DNA from: an uncultured SAR86 cluster bacterium
GTDB lineage: Bacteria; Pseudomonadota; Gammaproteobacteria; Magnimaribacterales; D2472
Direction of reading: 5' to 3'
Length of the DNA stretch: 64,000 nucleotides
Assembly: GCA_902623685.1 (NCBI GenBank)
Contig: CACNUQ010000003.1
Span: forward strand, 1-64,000
Positions 8,782-17,648 of the stretch are shown here, one piece after another. Position 1 is the first letter of the stretch. Each line of letters starts with the position of its first letter. A model generated the notes under the pieces. The model saw nothing but the letters and a program-made list of their open reading frames with translations, searched no databases and had not been told where the DNA came from. The position numbers were made by a program, and so were the translations under genes.

Positions 8782-8825
8782 TTCCGAAAAGAAATTAATT
8801 TTTTCAAAAGTGATCAATACTAAAT

Positions 8826-9188
8826 ATGACAAATGATGTTTATAAAATTTTAACCGAAGAAGAATGGAGGCAAGGTAAAGCCTCATCAAAAATAATAACC
8901 AAGTTAGATCTTAAAGATGGTTTTGTTCATCTTTCAACAGCAACTCAACTAAATGCATCTCTTTCATTGTATTTTTCAAATGAAAGCAAGGTGATTCTTG
9001 CACAGATTAATCTCTCTAAAATTATAAATAATCTTAAATTTGAAGATGTGAGTATCGCCAATAATAGAGGTGGAAAATTTCCTCACTTTTATGGCATTCT
9101 TAATACAGATATGATTTTGAAAACATGGCAGCTTGAGAGATCAGCATTTTGCTTACCTAAAGAAGTGCTTTTGCAAGCAGAGCAATAA
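8826..9188 (+). CDS. DUF952 family protein
   Basis: 120 aa. YKILTEEEWRQGKASSKI at the N-terminus and the central DGFVHLSTATQL, followed by KFPHFYGIL, match DUF952 (PF06108). The family resembles the ADP-ribosyltransferase-like fold, but its function is not established. It is full length, soluble and has no signal peptide. The next gene starts 3 nt after its stop, so the two are probably cotranscribed. Confidence 0.85.
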   Translation: MTNDVYKILTEEEWRQGKASSKIITKLDLKDGFVHLSTATQLNASLSLYFSNESKVILAQINLSKIINNLKFEDVSIANNRGGKFPHFYGILNTDMILKTWQLERSAFCLPKEVLLQAEQ

Positions 9189-9191
9189 AAC

Positions 9192-9554
9192 ATGAAAGAT
9201 TTAGAAGTAATACTTAAAAGATTTGATCAACCTGATGAGATTACAAACTTTCCAAAAGGTAAATTTGAGAAAATCACTATTAATAATATGGTGTTAGGAA
9301 GAGCGACATATCAACCTGGATGGAAATGGTCTGAAGATGTTGGGCCTGATATAGGAAAGCCCTATTGTGATGTAGAGCATGTTGGATTGGTTGTTTCAGG
9401 AAGTGCAACAGCATCATTTCCAGATGGAGGCACTACAGTCATGAAAGCAGGAGATATTTTCTATGTTCCTTCCAGACCACACGATAGCTGGGTGGTTGGA
9501 GATGAGCCTTATGTTTCGATTCATTTCCTTGGTGCAAATTCGTATGCTAAATAG
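9192..9554 (+). CDS. Cupin-domain protein
   Basis: 120 aa single cupin barrel. The first cupin motif is around CDVEHVGLVVSGSATASFPD and the second around GDIFYVPSRPHDSWVVGD. Metal-binding His/Glu positions are partly present (EH near residue 58, PHDSW near residue 97). It has no catalytic clue beyond the fold. It follows the DUF952 gene by 3 nt. Confidence 0.8.
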   Translation: MKDLEVILKRFDQPDEITNFPKGKFEKITINNMVLGRATYQPGWKWSEDVGPDIGKPYCDVEHVGLVVSGSATASFPDGGTTVMKAGDIFYVPSRPHDSWVVGDEPYVSIHFLGANSYAK

Positions 9555-9599
9555 ATAATCAATGGGTTAGAATAAATTTTTTAATTAATAATTTATATA

Positions 9600-10079
9600 A
9601 TGAAATCTTTTCTTTCTTTAGCTATTCTTGTTTCTTCAATAAATCTTATTCATGCTGGACATCATGAGGATCAAAGTACGGATGGGCAAAATCCATTTAT
9701 TCTCATTGCTCGCATTCAAGTAAAAGCAGGAATGGTGGATGAGTATCTTGAAATAGCTGATGAAGTTGATAAAGCGGTCGAATTGAGTGAGCCTGGGATG
9801 CTTTTTCATAACTTTGATGCTGATCCTGACGATCCTCTAGCATTTACATGGACAGAGGTTTACTCAAACAGTAATGCTTTTATAAAACATGACGCTAACC
9901 CACCAGTGCAAGAATATGTTGCAAAGCATGCTGAGTTAGCTGATGGCTTTACAATCGAAATTTATGGCAATGTTTCAAAAGATGTAATAGAGACAATTAA
10001 TCGCCTTGGTATCCCTTTAAAGCATTTCAAAACAACCAGAGTTGGATATGTTAGAGAGAAAAATTTCCAAGAATATTAA
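9600..10079 (+). CDS. Exported antibiotic-biosynthesis-monooxygenase (ABM) fold protein
   Basis: 159 aa. A signal peptide covers residues 1-19, with probable cleavage before GHHED. The core has the dimeric alpha/beta-barrel pattern of ABM proteins: FILIARIQVKAGMVDEYLE, then PGMLFHNFDADPDDPLAFTW. Cofactor-free monooxygenases and stress proteins such as YgiN share this fold. Export of an ABM protein is less common than cytoplasmic location. A 45-nt AT-rich gap separates it from the cupin gene. The substrate is unknown. Confidence 0.75.
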   Translation: MKSFLSLAILVSSINLIHAGHHEDQSTDGQNPFILIARIQVKAGMVDEYLEIADEVDKAVELSEPGMLFHNFDADPDDPLAFTWTEVYSNSNAFIKHDANPPVQEYVAKHAELADGFTIEIYGNVSKDVIETINRLGIPLKHFKTTRVGYVREKNFQEY

Positions 10080-10094
10080 AAGTCTTGAAAATTT

Positions 10095-10478
10095 ATGAAG
10101 ATTCTTAAAGAGGAAGTAGAACTTCATTGTTCAGCAAACAAATTGTGGGAAATTTTATCTGACGTAGGAAGATACGATTGGGTCCCCTCTATTGAAGATA
10201 TAACACTGAGTGACGATTGTCGGTCTTTTGAAATGAAAGGAATCGGTAAGATTACTGAAAAAATACTTAAGTGTGATGAGCAGGAAATGATTCTGCAATA
10301 TTCTGCTATTGAGACACCTGTGCCAATAGAGCATCATCTTGCAACAATGCAAGTATTTCCAATCAGTGAACAAGAGTGCTCTTTGTCATGGATCACTGAG
10401 ATCTCACCAGATGTATTCTCTACAGGCATTCATCAAGGTATGCTCACATCAATCGAAGGGATTAAAAAAGTTATTTAG
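10095..10478 (+). CDS. SRPBCC (START/Bet v1-like) family protein
   Basis: 127 aa. EEVELHCSANKLWEILSDVGRY at the N-terminus (20 residues of which fit polyketide-cyclase/SRPBCC proteins) is followed by an antiparallel sheet and a C-terminal helix (about residues 110-127). These helix-grip proteins bind hydrophobic ligands in an internal cavity. No catalytic residue can be named. It lies 15 nt after the ABM gene and 2 nt before the methyltransferase gene, suggesting one transcription unit. Confidence 0.75.
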   Translation: MKILKEEVELHCSANKLWEILSDVGRYDWVPSIEDITLSDDCRSFEMKGIGKITEKILKCDEQEMILQYSAIETPVPIEHHLATMQVFPISEQECSLSWITEISPDVFSTGIHQGMLTSIEGIKKVI

Positions 10479-10480
10479 AA

Positions 10481-11119
10481 ATGCTTTGCAAAATTTGTGG
10501 TTCTGACGAAATTGAAAGCTTTAAGACCTCTGATAGAAAAACTTATTGGAAGTGTCTGTATTGTAACGGCAAATTTTTAGATGAAAGTTATTTGCCGTCA
10601 AGTATCGATGAGCAAGAGCGTTACTTAGAGCACAATAATGAAATAAATGATCCGGAGTACAGATCTTTTTTATCAAAGCTTGTAATACCCTTAAAAGAAA
10701 AAATTCTACCGAACTCCACTGGGCTTGATTTTGGATGTGGCCATGGTCCTGCGCTAGCAGACATTTTAAAAAAAGATGGTTTCGAAGTTTCTCTATATGA
10801 TCCATTCTTTTATCCAAACAAAGATGTTTTGACCAAGCAATATGATTTTATAACTTGCACAGAAACTGTGGAGCATTTCCATAATCCTTGGAATGAATTT
10901 AATACACTAAATACCCTTCTTAAGCCAAATGGGTGGTTGGGTATTATGACTTCATTTTTAACCTCAGACGTAATGTTTGAAAATTGGTATTATCGAAGAG
11001 ATCCAACACATGTAACCTTTTATTGTGAAAAAACTTTTCAAGTTATAGCTTCACAAAGGAATTGGATTTGCGAGATAAGATCTAAAGATATAGCGCTTAT
11101 GAGAAAAAATAATGAATAA
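10481..11119 (+). CDS. Class I SAM-dependent methyltransferase with N-terminal zinc ribbon
   Basis: 212 aa. A four-cysteine ribbon (CKIC at residue 3, then CLYC about 22 residues later) precedes a Rossmann methyltransferase domain. Motif I is LDFGCGHGPALADIL (about residue 83), and TETVEHFHNPWNEF is the post-motif region typical of Methyltransf_23-type enzymes. The acceptor is unknown. It overlaps the Nramp-like gene by 8 nt, so the two are coexpressed. Confidence 0.8.
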   Translation: MLCKICGSDEIESFKTSDRKTYWKCLYCNGKFLDESYLPSSIDEQERYLEHNNEINDPEYRSFLSKLVIPLKEKILPNSTGLDFGCGHGPALADILKKDGFEVSLYDPFFYPNKDVLTKQYDFITCTETVEHFHNPWNEFNTLNTLLKPNGWLGIMTSFLTSDVMFENWYYRRDPTHVTFYCEKTFQVIASQRNWICEIRSKDIALMRKNNE

Positions 11120-12425
11120 AACACCATCTACTTTAATAGAGCGTTTAAAATTTATTGGGCCTAGCATTATTGTAACTGGCAGTGTTGTTGGGAGCGGCTC
11201 AATTGCTTTATCTCCATTGCTTGGTGCTGCAACTGGCTTCGCCTTACTTTGGTGGCTTTTATTAAGTCTTTGGAGTAAACCACTCATTCAAGCTGAAATA
11301 AGTCGATATGTAATTGCTACAAATAAGACTTTTTTAGAAGCTTTTTCAGATATGCCTGGGCCAAAAACAAATTTCAGAGGCAAACAAGCTTCATGGCTGG
11401 TATGGTTTATGTTTATAGGCGTAGTGCCCTCTGTTGCAGGCATGGGCGGTCTTGCAGGAGCTGTTGCAGAAGCTGGGCACATGATGGTACCGATATTAAG
11501 CATAGAAACATGGGTTATAGCAGCATGTTTTATTACTTGGTTTATTTTATATCTAGGAACTTATCAAACTCTGGAGAAACTTCTCCTTGGCATGGTTTTC
11601 TTTTTTTCAGTGGTGACACTGGTGATTGCTATTTCAATGCAATCTACTCCATATGCAATTACCGGCTCTCAAGTTTTAGGCGGCTTTTCGTTTACATTTC
11701 CATTTGAACATGCGGCACTGGCTTTAGCAGTTTTTGGTTTCACTGGAATAAGTTACGGAGAAATTATGGCGTACACCTATTGGTGTCTAGAGAAAGGCTA
11801 TGCCAAACATGGCGATGATTTAAACCAACTGAAAGCTTGGATTAAAGTCATGCAAACAGATGTTTGGGCAACAGTCTTTTTTGTAACCATTGGCACTCTT
11901 CCATTTTTTCTTTTAGGTGCAGCTGTCTTAAATACATTAGGTTTATATCCGCCACCAGATGGCGATATTATTCAAACTCTCTTAAATATGTTTACTTCTA
12001 TCTTGGGAACCTGGGCCAAATGGTTTTTTATTCCTCTCGCATTCTTTGTTCTTTTTTCTACCCTACTTTCAGGGACTGCGGCATTTACAAGAACTATTTC
12101 AGATTATTTAATCTCAATTGGATTTGTTGATGAGCAAAAAAATACTCGCATGCATTTAATTAAAATTATTGCATTAGTTGTACCCTTATTTTCTTGCATT
12201 GCTTATTTTTTGCTTCCTAATCCAATCACTTTATTATTGATCGCAGGAATTTGGGCAGCGCTTGGACTTCCAATAATAAATATAGGTGCTATACATCTTA
12301 CAAGTAAATTAAGCATGGAATTGCAGCCCAAACCAGTTACAAGGATGATTTTATGGATCACTTTGATCTTACAAGTTTCCATGGCATTCCTAATTTTATA
12401 TAGCCAACTCGTTGGTTTTAGTTAA
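11112..12425 (+). CDS. Nramp-family metal transporter homologue, atypical
   Basis: 437 aa with about eleven membrane segments. The N-terminus FIGPSIIVTGSVVGSGSI aligns with helix 1 of Nramp transporters, but the metal-coordinating DPGN is replaced by VGSGS. The helix 6 region reads FTGISYGEIMAYTYWCLEKG where canonical Nramp has a MPH motif. It therefore belongs to a divergent branch whose ion may not be Mn(II)/Fe(II). The gene overlaps the upstream methyltransferase by 8 nt. A 61-nt gap separates it from psd. Confidence 0.75.
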   Translation: MNKTPSTLIERLKFIGPSIIVTGSVVGSGSIALSPLLGAATGFALLWWLLLSLWSKPLIQAEISRYVIATNKTFLEAFSDMPGPKTNFRGKQASWLVWFMFIGVVPSVAGMGGLAGAVAEAGHMMVPILSIETWVIAACFITWFILYLGTYQTLEKLLLGMVFFFSVVTLVIAISMQSTPYAITGSQVLGGFSFTFPFEHAALALAVFGFTGISYGEIMAYTYWCLEKGYAKHGDDLNQLKAWIKVMQTDVWATVFFVTIGTLPFFLLGAAVLNTLGLYPPPDGDIIQTLLNMFTSILGTWAKWFFIPLAFFVLFSTLLSGTAAFTRTISDYLISIGFVDEQKNTRMHLIKIIALVVPLFSCIAYFLLPNPITLLLIAGIWAALGLPIINIGAIHLTSKLSMELQPKPVTRMILWITLILQVSMAFLILYSQLVGFS

Positions 12426-12486
12426 TTTAGATTTTTAAAAGATCTTTTTATACCTTAAAATGCTCGACTAATTTGAGATTTAATCA

Positions 12487-13152
12487 TTGAAAAAAATTAA
12501 TAAAAAAAGATATATTATTCATCCAGAAGGATGGAAGTTTGCAGGAATTTTATTTGTAAGTTCCATAATTCTTTTCTACTTGTCTGCATCCATTTTGATA
12601 GCAATAATTGGATTTTTTCTTACTTTTTTTGTTCTATGGTTTTTTAGAGATCCTAGAAGAAATACCCCACAGGATGAAAATTTAATTATTAGTTCAGCAG
12701 ATGGAAAGGTATGTTTAATTGATGAAGCTTACCCTCCAGAAGAGCTACCAATAGAATCACAAAAGATGAAGCGAATCTGTGTTTTTATGAACGTGTTCAA
12801 TGTTCATGTAAACAGAAGCCCTGTTCAGGGTAATGTTGATCATATTGTGTATAAAGAAGGCAAATTTCTAAATGCTAGCTTAGACAAAGCAAGTGATAAA
12901 AATGAAAGAAGTAGTTTAGTTTTAAATACTCAAAATGGAACAAAAATTATAGTAGTTCAAATTGCAGGATTAATAGCTAGGAGAATCTTAAGTTTTATTT
13001 CACCTAATATGCTACTTAATCAGGGAGAAAGATTTGGACTTATAAGATTTGGTTCTAGAGTTGATATTTACTTGCCATTGGATGCTGTTGAAAAATGTAA
13101 GGTTGGAGACAAGGTAGTCGCAGGAGAATCAATCCTAGCGTCCTTAAACTAG
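12487..13152 (+). CDS. psd: Phosphatidylserine decarboxylase, short type
   Basis: 221 aa, start TTG at 12487. Two hydrophobic segments lie near residues 18-52. The pyruvoyl-forming self-cleavage site is the Gly-Ser in RFGSRVDIYLP (about residue 192). MNVFNVHVNRSPVQG (about residue 98) is the conserved substrate-binding region. It converts phosphatidylserine to phosphatidylethanolamine at the inner membrane. The short length and FGS site fit the archaetidylserine-decarboxylase-like class. pssA begins 2 nt after its stop. Confidence 0.9.
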   Translation: MKKINKKRYIIHPEGWKFAGILFVSSIILFYLSASILIAIIGFFLTFFVLWFFRDPRRNTPQDENLIISSADGKVCLIDEAYPPEELPIESQKMKRICVFMNVFNVHVNRSPVQGNVDHIVYKEGKFLNASLDKASDKNERSSLVLNTQNGTKIIVVQIAGLIARRILSFISPNMLLNQGERFGLIRFGSRVDIYLPLDAVEKCKVGDKVVAGESILASLN

Positions 13153-13154
13153 AA

Positions 13155-13889
13155 ATGAAGAAATTAGATTTAAAAATTTTATTGCCAAATATTATTACTT
13201 TGTCTGGCTTAAGCTTTGGTTTGAGCTCAATTAGATTTGCTTTAGAGTCGAATTTTAATTTAGCCGTTATTTGTATTCTTTTTGCGGGATTATGTGATGT
13301 GTTGGATGGTATGTTAGCTAGACACCTTCAAAGCGAATCAGACCTCGGCGCTCAGTTAGATTCTTTGTCAGATTTTTTAAGCTTTGGAATTGCTCCAGGA
13401 TTATTGATTTATATGTCAATATTTAATCAAGAAAGCATAGGTGCATTTGCTGCACTGGCTTTCATTATATTTTCTTGTTTGAGGTTGGGTTTATATAATG
13501 TCCAGCTAGAGAAATCAAAAACTGATGAAGGAGACCCAGAGCATTATTTTAGTGGCATTCCAACCCCTGTTGGAGCAATTTTGATTATGTTGCCATTAAC
13601 CCATTCATTCATGGGTTATAACTGGGCATATGAAAACCTTAATTTTGTAGCTGGCTATATTATTCTAATAAGCGCCTTATTAGTAAGTAGAATTCCAACA
13701 TTTTCAATAAAAAGAAAGCAACTTATTATTCAATCTAAGCTGGGGTTTTTAATTTTGTTTTCCATAATTGCTCTTAGCATAATTAACTTTCTTTGGATAA
13801 CGGTAAATATATTAGCCTTGATATACTTATTTACTATACCTATATCTATAATAGCTTGGCAAAATAGCTCAAATAGAGACTCCGCTTAA
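13155..13889 (+). CDS. pssA: CDP-diacylglycerol-serine O-phosphatidyltransferase
   Basis: 244 aa integral membrane enzyme. The CDP-alcohol phosphotransferase motif is complete: CDVLDGMLARHLQSESDLGA continuing to LDSLSD (residues 51-76), with the DG, AR, G, D, D positions. EGDPEHYFSGIPTPVGA further on is typical of the PssA subfamily. It makes phosphatidylserine, which psd just upstream decarboxylates, so the pair supplies phosphatidylethanolamine. Its stop codon lies in the loop of a GC-rich hairpin. Confidence 0.93.
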   Translation: MKKLDLKILLPNIITLSGLSFGLSSIRFALESNFNLAVICILFAGLCDVLDGMLARHLQSESDLGAQLDSLSDFLSFGIAPGLLIYMSIFNQESIGAFAALAFIIFSCLRLGLYNVQLEKSKTDEGDPEHYFSGIPTPVGAILIMLPLTHSFMGYNWAYENLNFVAGYIILISALLVSRIPTFSIKRKQLIIQSKLGFLILFSIIALSIINFLWITVNILALIYLFTIPISIIAWQNSSNRDSA

Positions 13890-13903
13890 TCTAGCGGAGA
13901 CTC
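13876..13903. terminator. GC-rich hairpin between convergent genes
   Basis: CTCCGCT (13880-13886) pairs perfectly with AGCGGAG (13893-13899) around a 6-nt loop, and GAG/CTC extend the stem past one mismatch. It lies between pssA and the convergent minus-strand gene. No clear U-run follows on either side, so it may be a processing or stalling hairpin rather than a classical intrinsic terminator. Confidence 0.5.
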
Positions 13904-13918
13904 ATCGATCTAACTTAA

Positions 13919-14515
13919 TTATTCAGTATATTTGTAATATCCCTCTGTAGGAATCATGATGTGAGCATAGTCAGTGTCTCGCATCATTACATATGGCTCA
14001 CCATGCATGAAGTCATCAGTAAAGTCCGCAACTTCTGAGGCATTTTTTGGTATCAACATTAAATGAGGTCCAGATTCAATCCACTCACCTGGAGTAGAGT
14101 CCTCTTTGTTTAATACCAAAGGAGTTGTATTATCCTCGCCAACGTCTCCATGCAACATCCACATGAAAGTATAGCGAGAAAGTTGAGGCTTCTCATTCTT
14201 CATAAATGCTGCCATCCATTTTGCACCTTCTGAGTCAAAGCATGCTGGCATGGCATCATGCGCACTTTTCCACCCTTTGACAGGAACTGGTCTTGGATTT
14301 CCTGCTTGGCAGGTCCATCCGTTTGTGCCTTCACGTATTACTTTTCCATTGCTGCCGATAATAGTTGCTTTATCACCCAAAAAAGATGGAGCTGCAGTTG
14401 AGTAAGCCCATATTTGCCATTTATCTGAAGTATGAGATCCATAAGGCTCATAAGCTGAAAGAGACATTGAGATAGAAATAATAAATAAAGAAAATAAGCT
14501 AAATTTTTTATACAT
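13919..14515 (-). CDS. Secreted protein of unknown family
   Basis: 198 aa from the ATG at 14515, chosen because AGGAGA lies about 6 nt upstream and a clean signal peptide follows (MYKKFSLFSLFIISISMSLSA). The mature part has TNGWTC, MPACFD, FMWMLHGD, GPHLMLIP and DYAHIMIP segments. They recur in uncharacterised secreted proteins of marine bacteria as far as I recall. Two cysteines could form a disulfide. There is no recognisable enzyme motif. The gene is transcribed away from the SMR gene and converges on pssA. Confidence 0.7.
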   Translation of the reverse strand: MYKKFSLFSLFIISISMSLSAYEPYGSHTSDKWQIWAYSTAAPSFLGDKATIIGSNGKVIREGTNGWTCQAGNPRPVPVKGWKSAHDAMPACFDSEGAKWMAAFMKNEKPQLSRYTFMWMLHGDVGEDNTTPLVLNKEDSTPGEWIESGPHLMLIPKNASEVADFTDDFMHGEPYVMMRDTDYAHIMIPTEGYYKYTE

Positions 14516-14651
14516 TTTTGTTTCTCCTATAAAAAGTTTCTTAATTCGTATAAACATTAAACCATGAATAAACAGAAAAAAAATTATTGCTTATTGTTAA
14601 AATAGAGAAGACTTTTCTAGACAATATTTATAATTAAGACACAATTTACCA

Positions 14652-14972
14652 ATGTCAGCATACTTATCACTTCTTGGAGCAATTGTTTTTGAAGTTGCAG
14701 GAACTTTGATGCTTCCCCTAACAAAAGAGTTCTCAGAAAAGTTACCTACATTAATAATGAGCGTTTGTTATTTCGCTTCCTTTTATTTTTTAACCTTGGC
14801 TCTAAGAGCTATACCACTTGCCATAGTTTACGCATGTTGGAGTGGTCTGGGCGTATTATTCATAGCGGTGTTATCCTATTTTATATATGGCCAGGGATTA
14901 AGCTGGCAAGCAATTTTGGGTTTATTCTTAATAGTAAACGGAGTAATCCTTGTTAATGTATACTCAACCTAA
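14652..14972 (+). CDS. Small multidrug resistance (SMR/EmrE-type) transporter
   Basis: 106 aa with four membrane helices. Glu14, the essential substrate and proton-coupling residue of SMR proteins, is present in AIVFEVAGTLMLP. The signature AIPLAIVYACWSGLGVLFIA in helix 3 is typical, and GVILVN closes helix 4. It functions as a dimer exporting cationic compounds or guanidinium in exchange for protons. The true substrate is unknown. A TATAAT at 14629-14634 may be the -10 of its promoter. Confidence 0.88.
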   Translation: MSAYLSLLGAIVFEVAGTLMLPLTKEFSEKLPTLIMSVCYFASFYFLTLALRAIPLAIVYACWSGLGVLFIAVLSYFIYGQGLSWQAILGLFLIVNGVILVNVYST

Positions 14973-14993
14973 TAATTTATAAGCAAGAATAAT

Positions 14994-15698
14994 ATGACAG
15001 ATTCAATTGCAACTCTTTCTAAAGAGAGCGATATATCAATAATTAAACTTGATGATGGAAAAGCAAATGCTTTTTCATTTGATATGCTCTCTCAAGTAAA
15101 TGAATTACTTGCACAAGTACCGAGAGATACTGGTGCGCTTGTAATTACTGGTAGAAGTGGATTATTTTCTGGAGGGTTTGACTTAAAAACGATGGCTACT
15201 GGTGATATGGAAAAGATTACTAAGATGGTTCAGATGGGATACCGTTTGCTTCTAGAGCTTTATTCATTTGATCGACCAATAATTGCAGCTGTCTCGGGTC
15301 ATTCAATCGCATTAGGTTTATTTGTTACATGCTCAGCAGATTATCGGATTGCAGTAGATGGTGAGTATATATGTCAGGCAAACGAAGTTCGAAATAACAT
15401 GGACATTCCAACACCAATAATGGAAATCCTTAAAGCTAGAGTCAATAAGAACTTTTTTTATCCTGCTGTTTATCATTCTGATGCTTATTCTATGCAGGAT
15501 TCAATTGCGGTTGGCTTTATTGATGAAGTTGTTACACAGACTGATTTCATGAATAGAGTAATGGAAAAAGCAAAAGAACTGGCATCTTTACCTCATCCAT
15601 TTTATGCAAATACAAAAAAATCTGCTCAAGAAGATGTAAGAAAAAAAATATCAAATGCCATAGATAAATATGAAAATTTAACTGGCCTCAAAAATTAG
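14994..15698 (+). CDS. Enoyl-CoA hydratase/isomerase family (crotonase) protein
   Basis: 234 aa crotonase fold. One oxyanion-hole segment is LFSGGFDLKTMATG (about residue 54) and the other AAVSGHSIALGLFVTCSADY (about residue 97). The catalytic glutamates of true hydratases are not obvious in the segment after QANEVRNNMD, so isomerase or thioesterase-like activity is possible. It lies 21 nt after the SMR gene. It is smaller than typical FadB-type domains but normal for single-domain crotonases. Confidence 0.8.
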   Translation: MTDSIATLSKESDISIIKLDDGKANAFSFDMLSQVNELLAQVPRDTGALVITGRSGLFSGGFDLKTMATGDMEKITKMVQMGYRLLLELYSFDRPIIAAVSGHSIALGLFVTCSADYRIAVDGEYICQANEVRNNMDIPTPIMEILKARVNKNFFYPAVYHSDAYSMQDSIAVGFIDEVVTQTDFMNRVMEKAKELASLPHPFYANTKKSAQEDVRKKISNAIDKYENLTGLKN

Positions 15699-15731
15699 AA
15701 CTAGATACTAAAACCATATAGACTAGCCCAA

Positions 15732-16322
15732 ATGAGTAAATATAAAACTTTTATTCCTCAGCATTTACGTGCATACAGATCAAGACCACTAAGATGGCTT
15801 GGTAAAATACTAATGAAACTAACTGGCTGGAAAACAACTGGGCATCTTCCTAAAGATGAGCGAGTGGTGCTTATTGCTGGTCCACACACTTCAAATTGGG
15901 ACTTTGTTCTTGCAATGTCACTTATCTTAAGTCTAGATGTTCATATTCATTGGGTAGGCAAGCACTCTATATTTAAAAAAGGTTTTCGCAGACTGCTGAG
16001 AAAAATGGGAGGAATTCCTGTAAATAGAGCTAATCCTCAAGCTTTAAAGCAAGAAATTCATAACATAACTGAAAAATATAAAGGATTTGTTATTGCCATT
16101 TCCCCAGAGGGAACAAGAAAAAAAGTTGAAAGATTAAAAACTGGATTTTTGCGAATTGCAAACGAAACAAATAGCAGGATTATGATGGCAGGAATTGACT
16201 TTTCAAATAAAACTGTTGAACTCGGGGATTTTTTTAGTCCCACTGGCGATGTTGAGAAGGACCTCGAATTTATAAAAAAATACTTTGCTAACTTTGCTGG
16301 AAAGCGCCCAGAATTATCTTAA
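15732..16322 (+). CDS. PlsC-like acyltransferase
   Basis: 196 aa. The catalytic HX4D motif is HTSNWD (about residue 53), and the substrate-binding PEGTR motif lies at about residue 120, followed by KTGFLRIA. The family comprises 1-acyl-glycerol-3-phosphate acyltransferases and related lysophospholipid acyltransferases acting at the inner membrane. Length is short for PlsC (about 245 aa), as in the HTSNWD subgroup. The acceptor could be lysophosphatidic acid or an ornithine/other lipid. Confidence 0.82.
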   Translation: MSKYKTFIPQHLRAYRSRPLRWLGKILMKLTGWKTTGHLPKDERVVLIAGPHTSNWDFVLAMSLILSLDVHIHWVGKHSIFKKGFRRLLRKMGGIPVNRANPQALKQEIHNITEKYKGFVIAISPEGTRKKVERLKTGFLRIANETNSRIMMAGIDFSNKTVELGDFFSPTGDVEKDLEFIKKYFANFAGKRPELS

Positions 16323-16355
16323 CCGCTCAAATAGTTGTATTTTGAGTAAAAAAAT

Positions 16356-16856
16356 ATGAATACCAATTATAGATTGAGTTCTTTTAATATCTCTAATTGT
16401 TGTCAATTTGAAATTGACGCAATATTTAAACTTAACCAGCAAAATACTCCCGAGGTTGGGCCGCTTGAATCTATCGAGCATCTAAAAAGGTTAATCGAAC
16501 TTAGTGCATATAATTTATTGATGCTTCATGACAAAGAAATTGTTGGATTTATAATTTGTATGAGAGAAGGTTCTATATATGAATCAGAAAATTATAAATT
16601 TTTTAAACAGAGACTAAAAAAATTTCTTTACGTCGATAGAGTTGCGATTGATGAGAATCACAGAAGATCGGGTTTAGGTATAGCTATCTATAAAAATATC
16701 TTTGCTCATGCCAACAATGAAAATTTACCTATAGCATTGGAGGTCAATACTCAGCCTGTAAATCAACCCTCATTAAACTTTCATGAGAAGATGGGTTTTG
16801 AGAGAATCGGAAGACGAGATTTTGATGATCATAGCGTCGCGTATTTTTTAAAATAA
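16356..16856 (+). CDS. GNAT-family N-acetyltransferase
   Basis: 166 aa. The acetyl-CoA binding motif A appears as VDRVAIDENHRRSGLGIAIY (about residues 91-110), with the RRSGLG pyrophosphate loop. NFHEKMGFERIG near residue 145 is the usual C-terminal motif. No substrate can be inferred. It is followed after 4 nt by a lipoprotein gene. Confidence 0.85.
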   Translation: MNTNYRLSSFNISNCCQFEIDAIFKLNQQNTPEVGPLESIEHLKRLIELSAYNLLMLHDKEIVGFIICMREGSIYESENYKFFKQRLKKFLYVDRVAIDENHRRSGLGIAIYKNIFAHANNENLPIALEVNTQPVNQPSLNFHEKMGFERIGRRDFDDHSVAYFLK

Positions 16857-16860
16857 CATA

Positions 16861-17583
16861 ATGAAATCTATCTTTTCATTTTTCTTATTAATATTTTTGC
16901 TAGCAGGATGCAGTGACACCTCTTTGCCTCCAATTAAGATAAGTGATTTTGAAAATGATACTTCTGTTAAAAATTTAGGCATGAGGTTGATGGATCTTCC
17001 TTATGGTTTGAATTCGATGGAGCCAAGTTTAGCTGAAGTTCAGGAAATATTTATCTCAGTACATGGAGGAAATAGTGAAGGTTATGAATGGATATACCCT
17101 TTAAAAAAAATAAATACAAAATTGAGGCATATGTATTTTTATCGCTGGCCCGATAATAGCTGTTTTCAAAACTCTGTAAAAAAGTTAAAGGATGAAATTA
17201 CTAGTATTTTGAATCAAGATAAGTCCATAAAAAAAATTTCTTTAATAGGGCATAGTTACGGAGGTATATTAGTTACTCAGCTCCTAAAAGATTGGAATCT
17301 TTCGACTCCCATTGAAATTCACGTTATAGCATCACCTTTGTTAGGCACCCCAATGTTAAATTCAATGTGTGCCTATGAACCTATTTCAGCAATACCAAAA
17401 AAATCAGTTCTTTATGAGTGGAGAACTCAATTTCAGCTTGATAATGTATTTAAAAATCTAAATGAAGATCCTCAAAGAATTGAACTTAATGGAAGTTTGG
17501 TAACAACACTTCCAGACACTTATAAAGGTAATAGATTAGGACATAATTGGTCAATCAGCTGGGTTGCAGATGAGGCTTTCTAA
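16861..17583 (+). CDS. Alpha/beta-hydrolase-fold lipoprotein
   Basis: 240 aa. The signal peptide ends in the lipobox LLAGC (Cys17), so the protein should be lipid-anchored. The nucleophile elbow is GHSYGG (about residue 130), giving a serine hydrolase. A catalytic His candidate is in GHNWS near the C-terminus. The substrate is unknown, and lipase-, esterase- or PGAP1-like activity is possible. It starts 4 nt after the GNAT gene. Confidence 0.75.
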   Translation: MKSIFSFFLLIFLLAGCSDTSLPPIKISDFENDTSVKNLGMRLMDLPYGLNSMEPSLAEVQEIFISVHGGNSEGYEWIYPLKKINTKLRHMYFYRWPDNSCFQNSVKKLKDEITSILNQDKSIKKISLIGHSYGGILVTQLLKDWNLSTPIEIHVIASPLLGTPMLNSMCAYEPISAIPKKSVLYEWRTQFQLDNVFKNLNEDPQRIELNGSLVTTLPDTYKGNRLGHNWSISWVADEAF

Positions 17584-17648
17584 TCACTCAAGTGCTATTT
17601 AATGTTACAGAAGCTTCAGTTAAACTTACTTTTTCAAAAGGACTCAAT

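Noticed and set aside
11393-11707. Plus-strand frame inside the Nramp-like gene
   Set aside because: The composition is odd (Cys- and Ser-rich), and it overlaps a clear membrane transporter in another frame.
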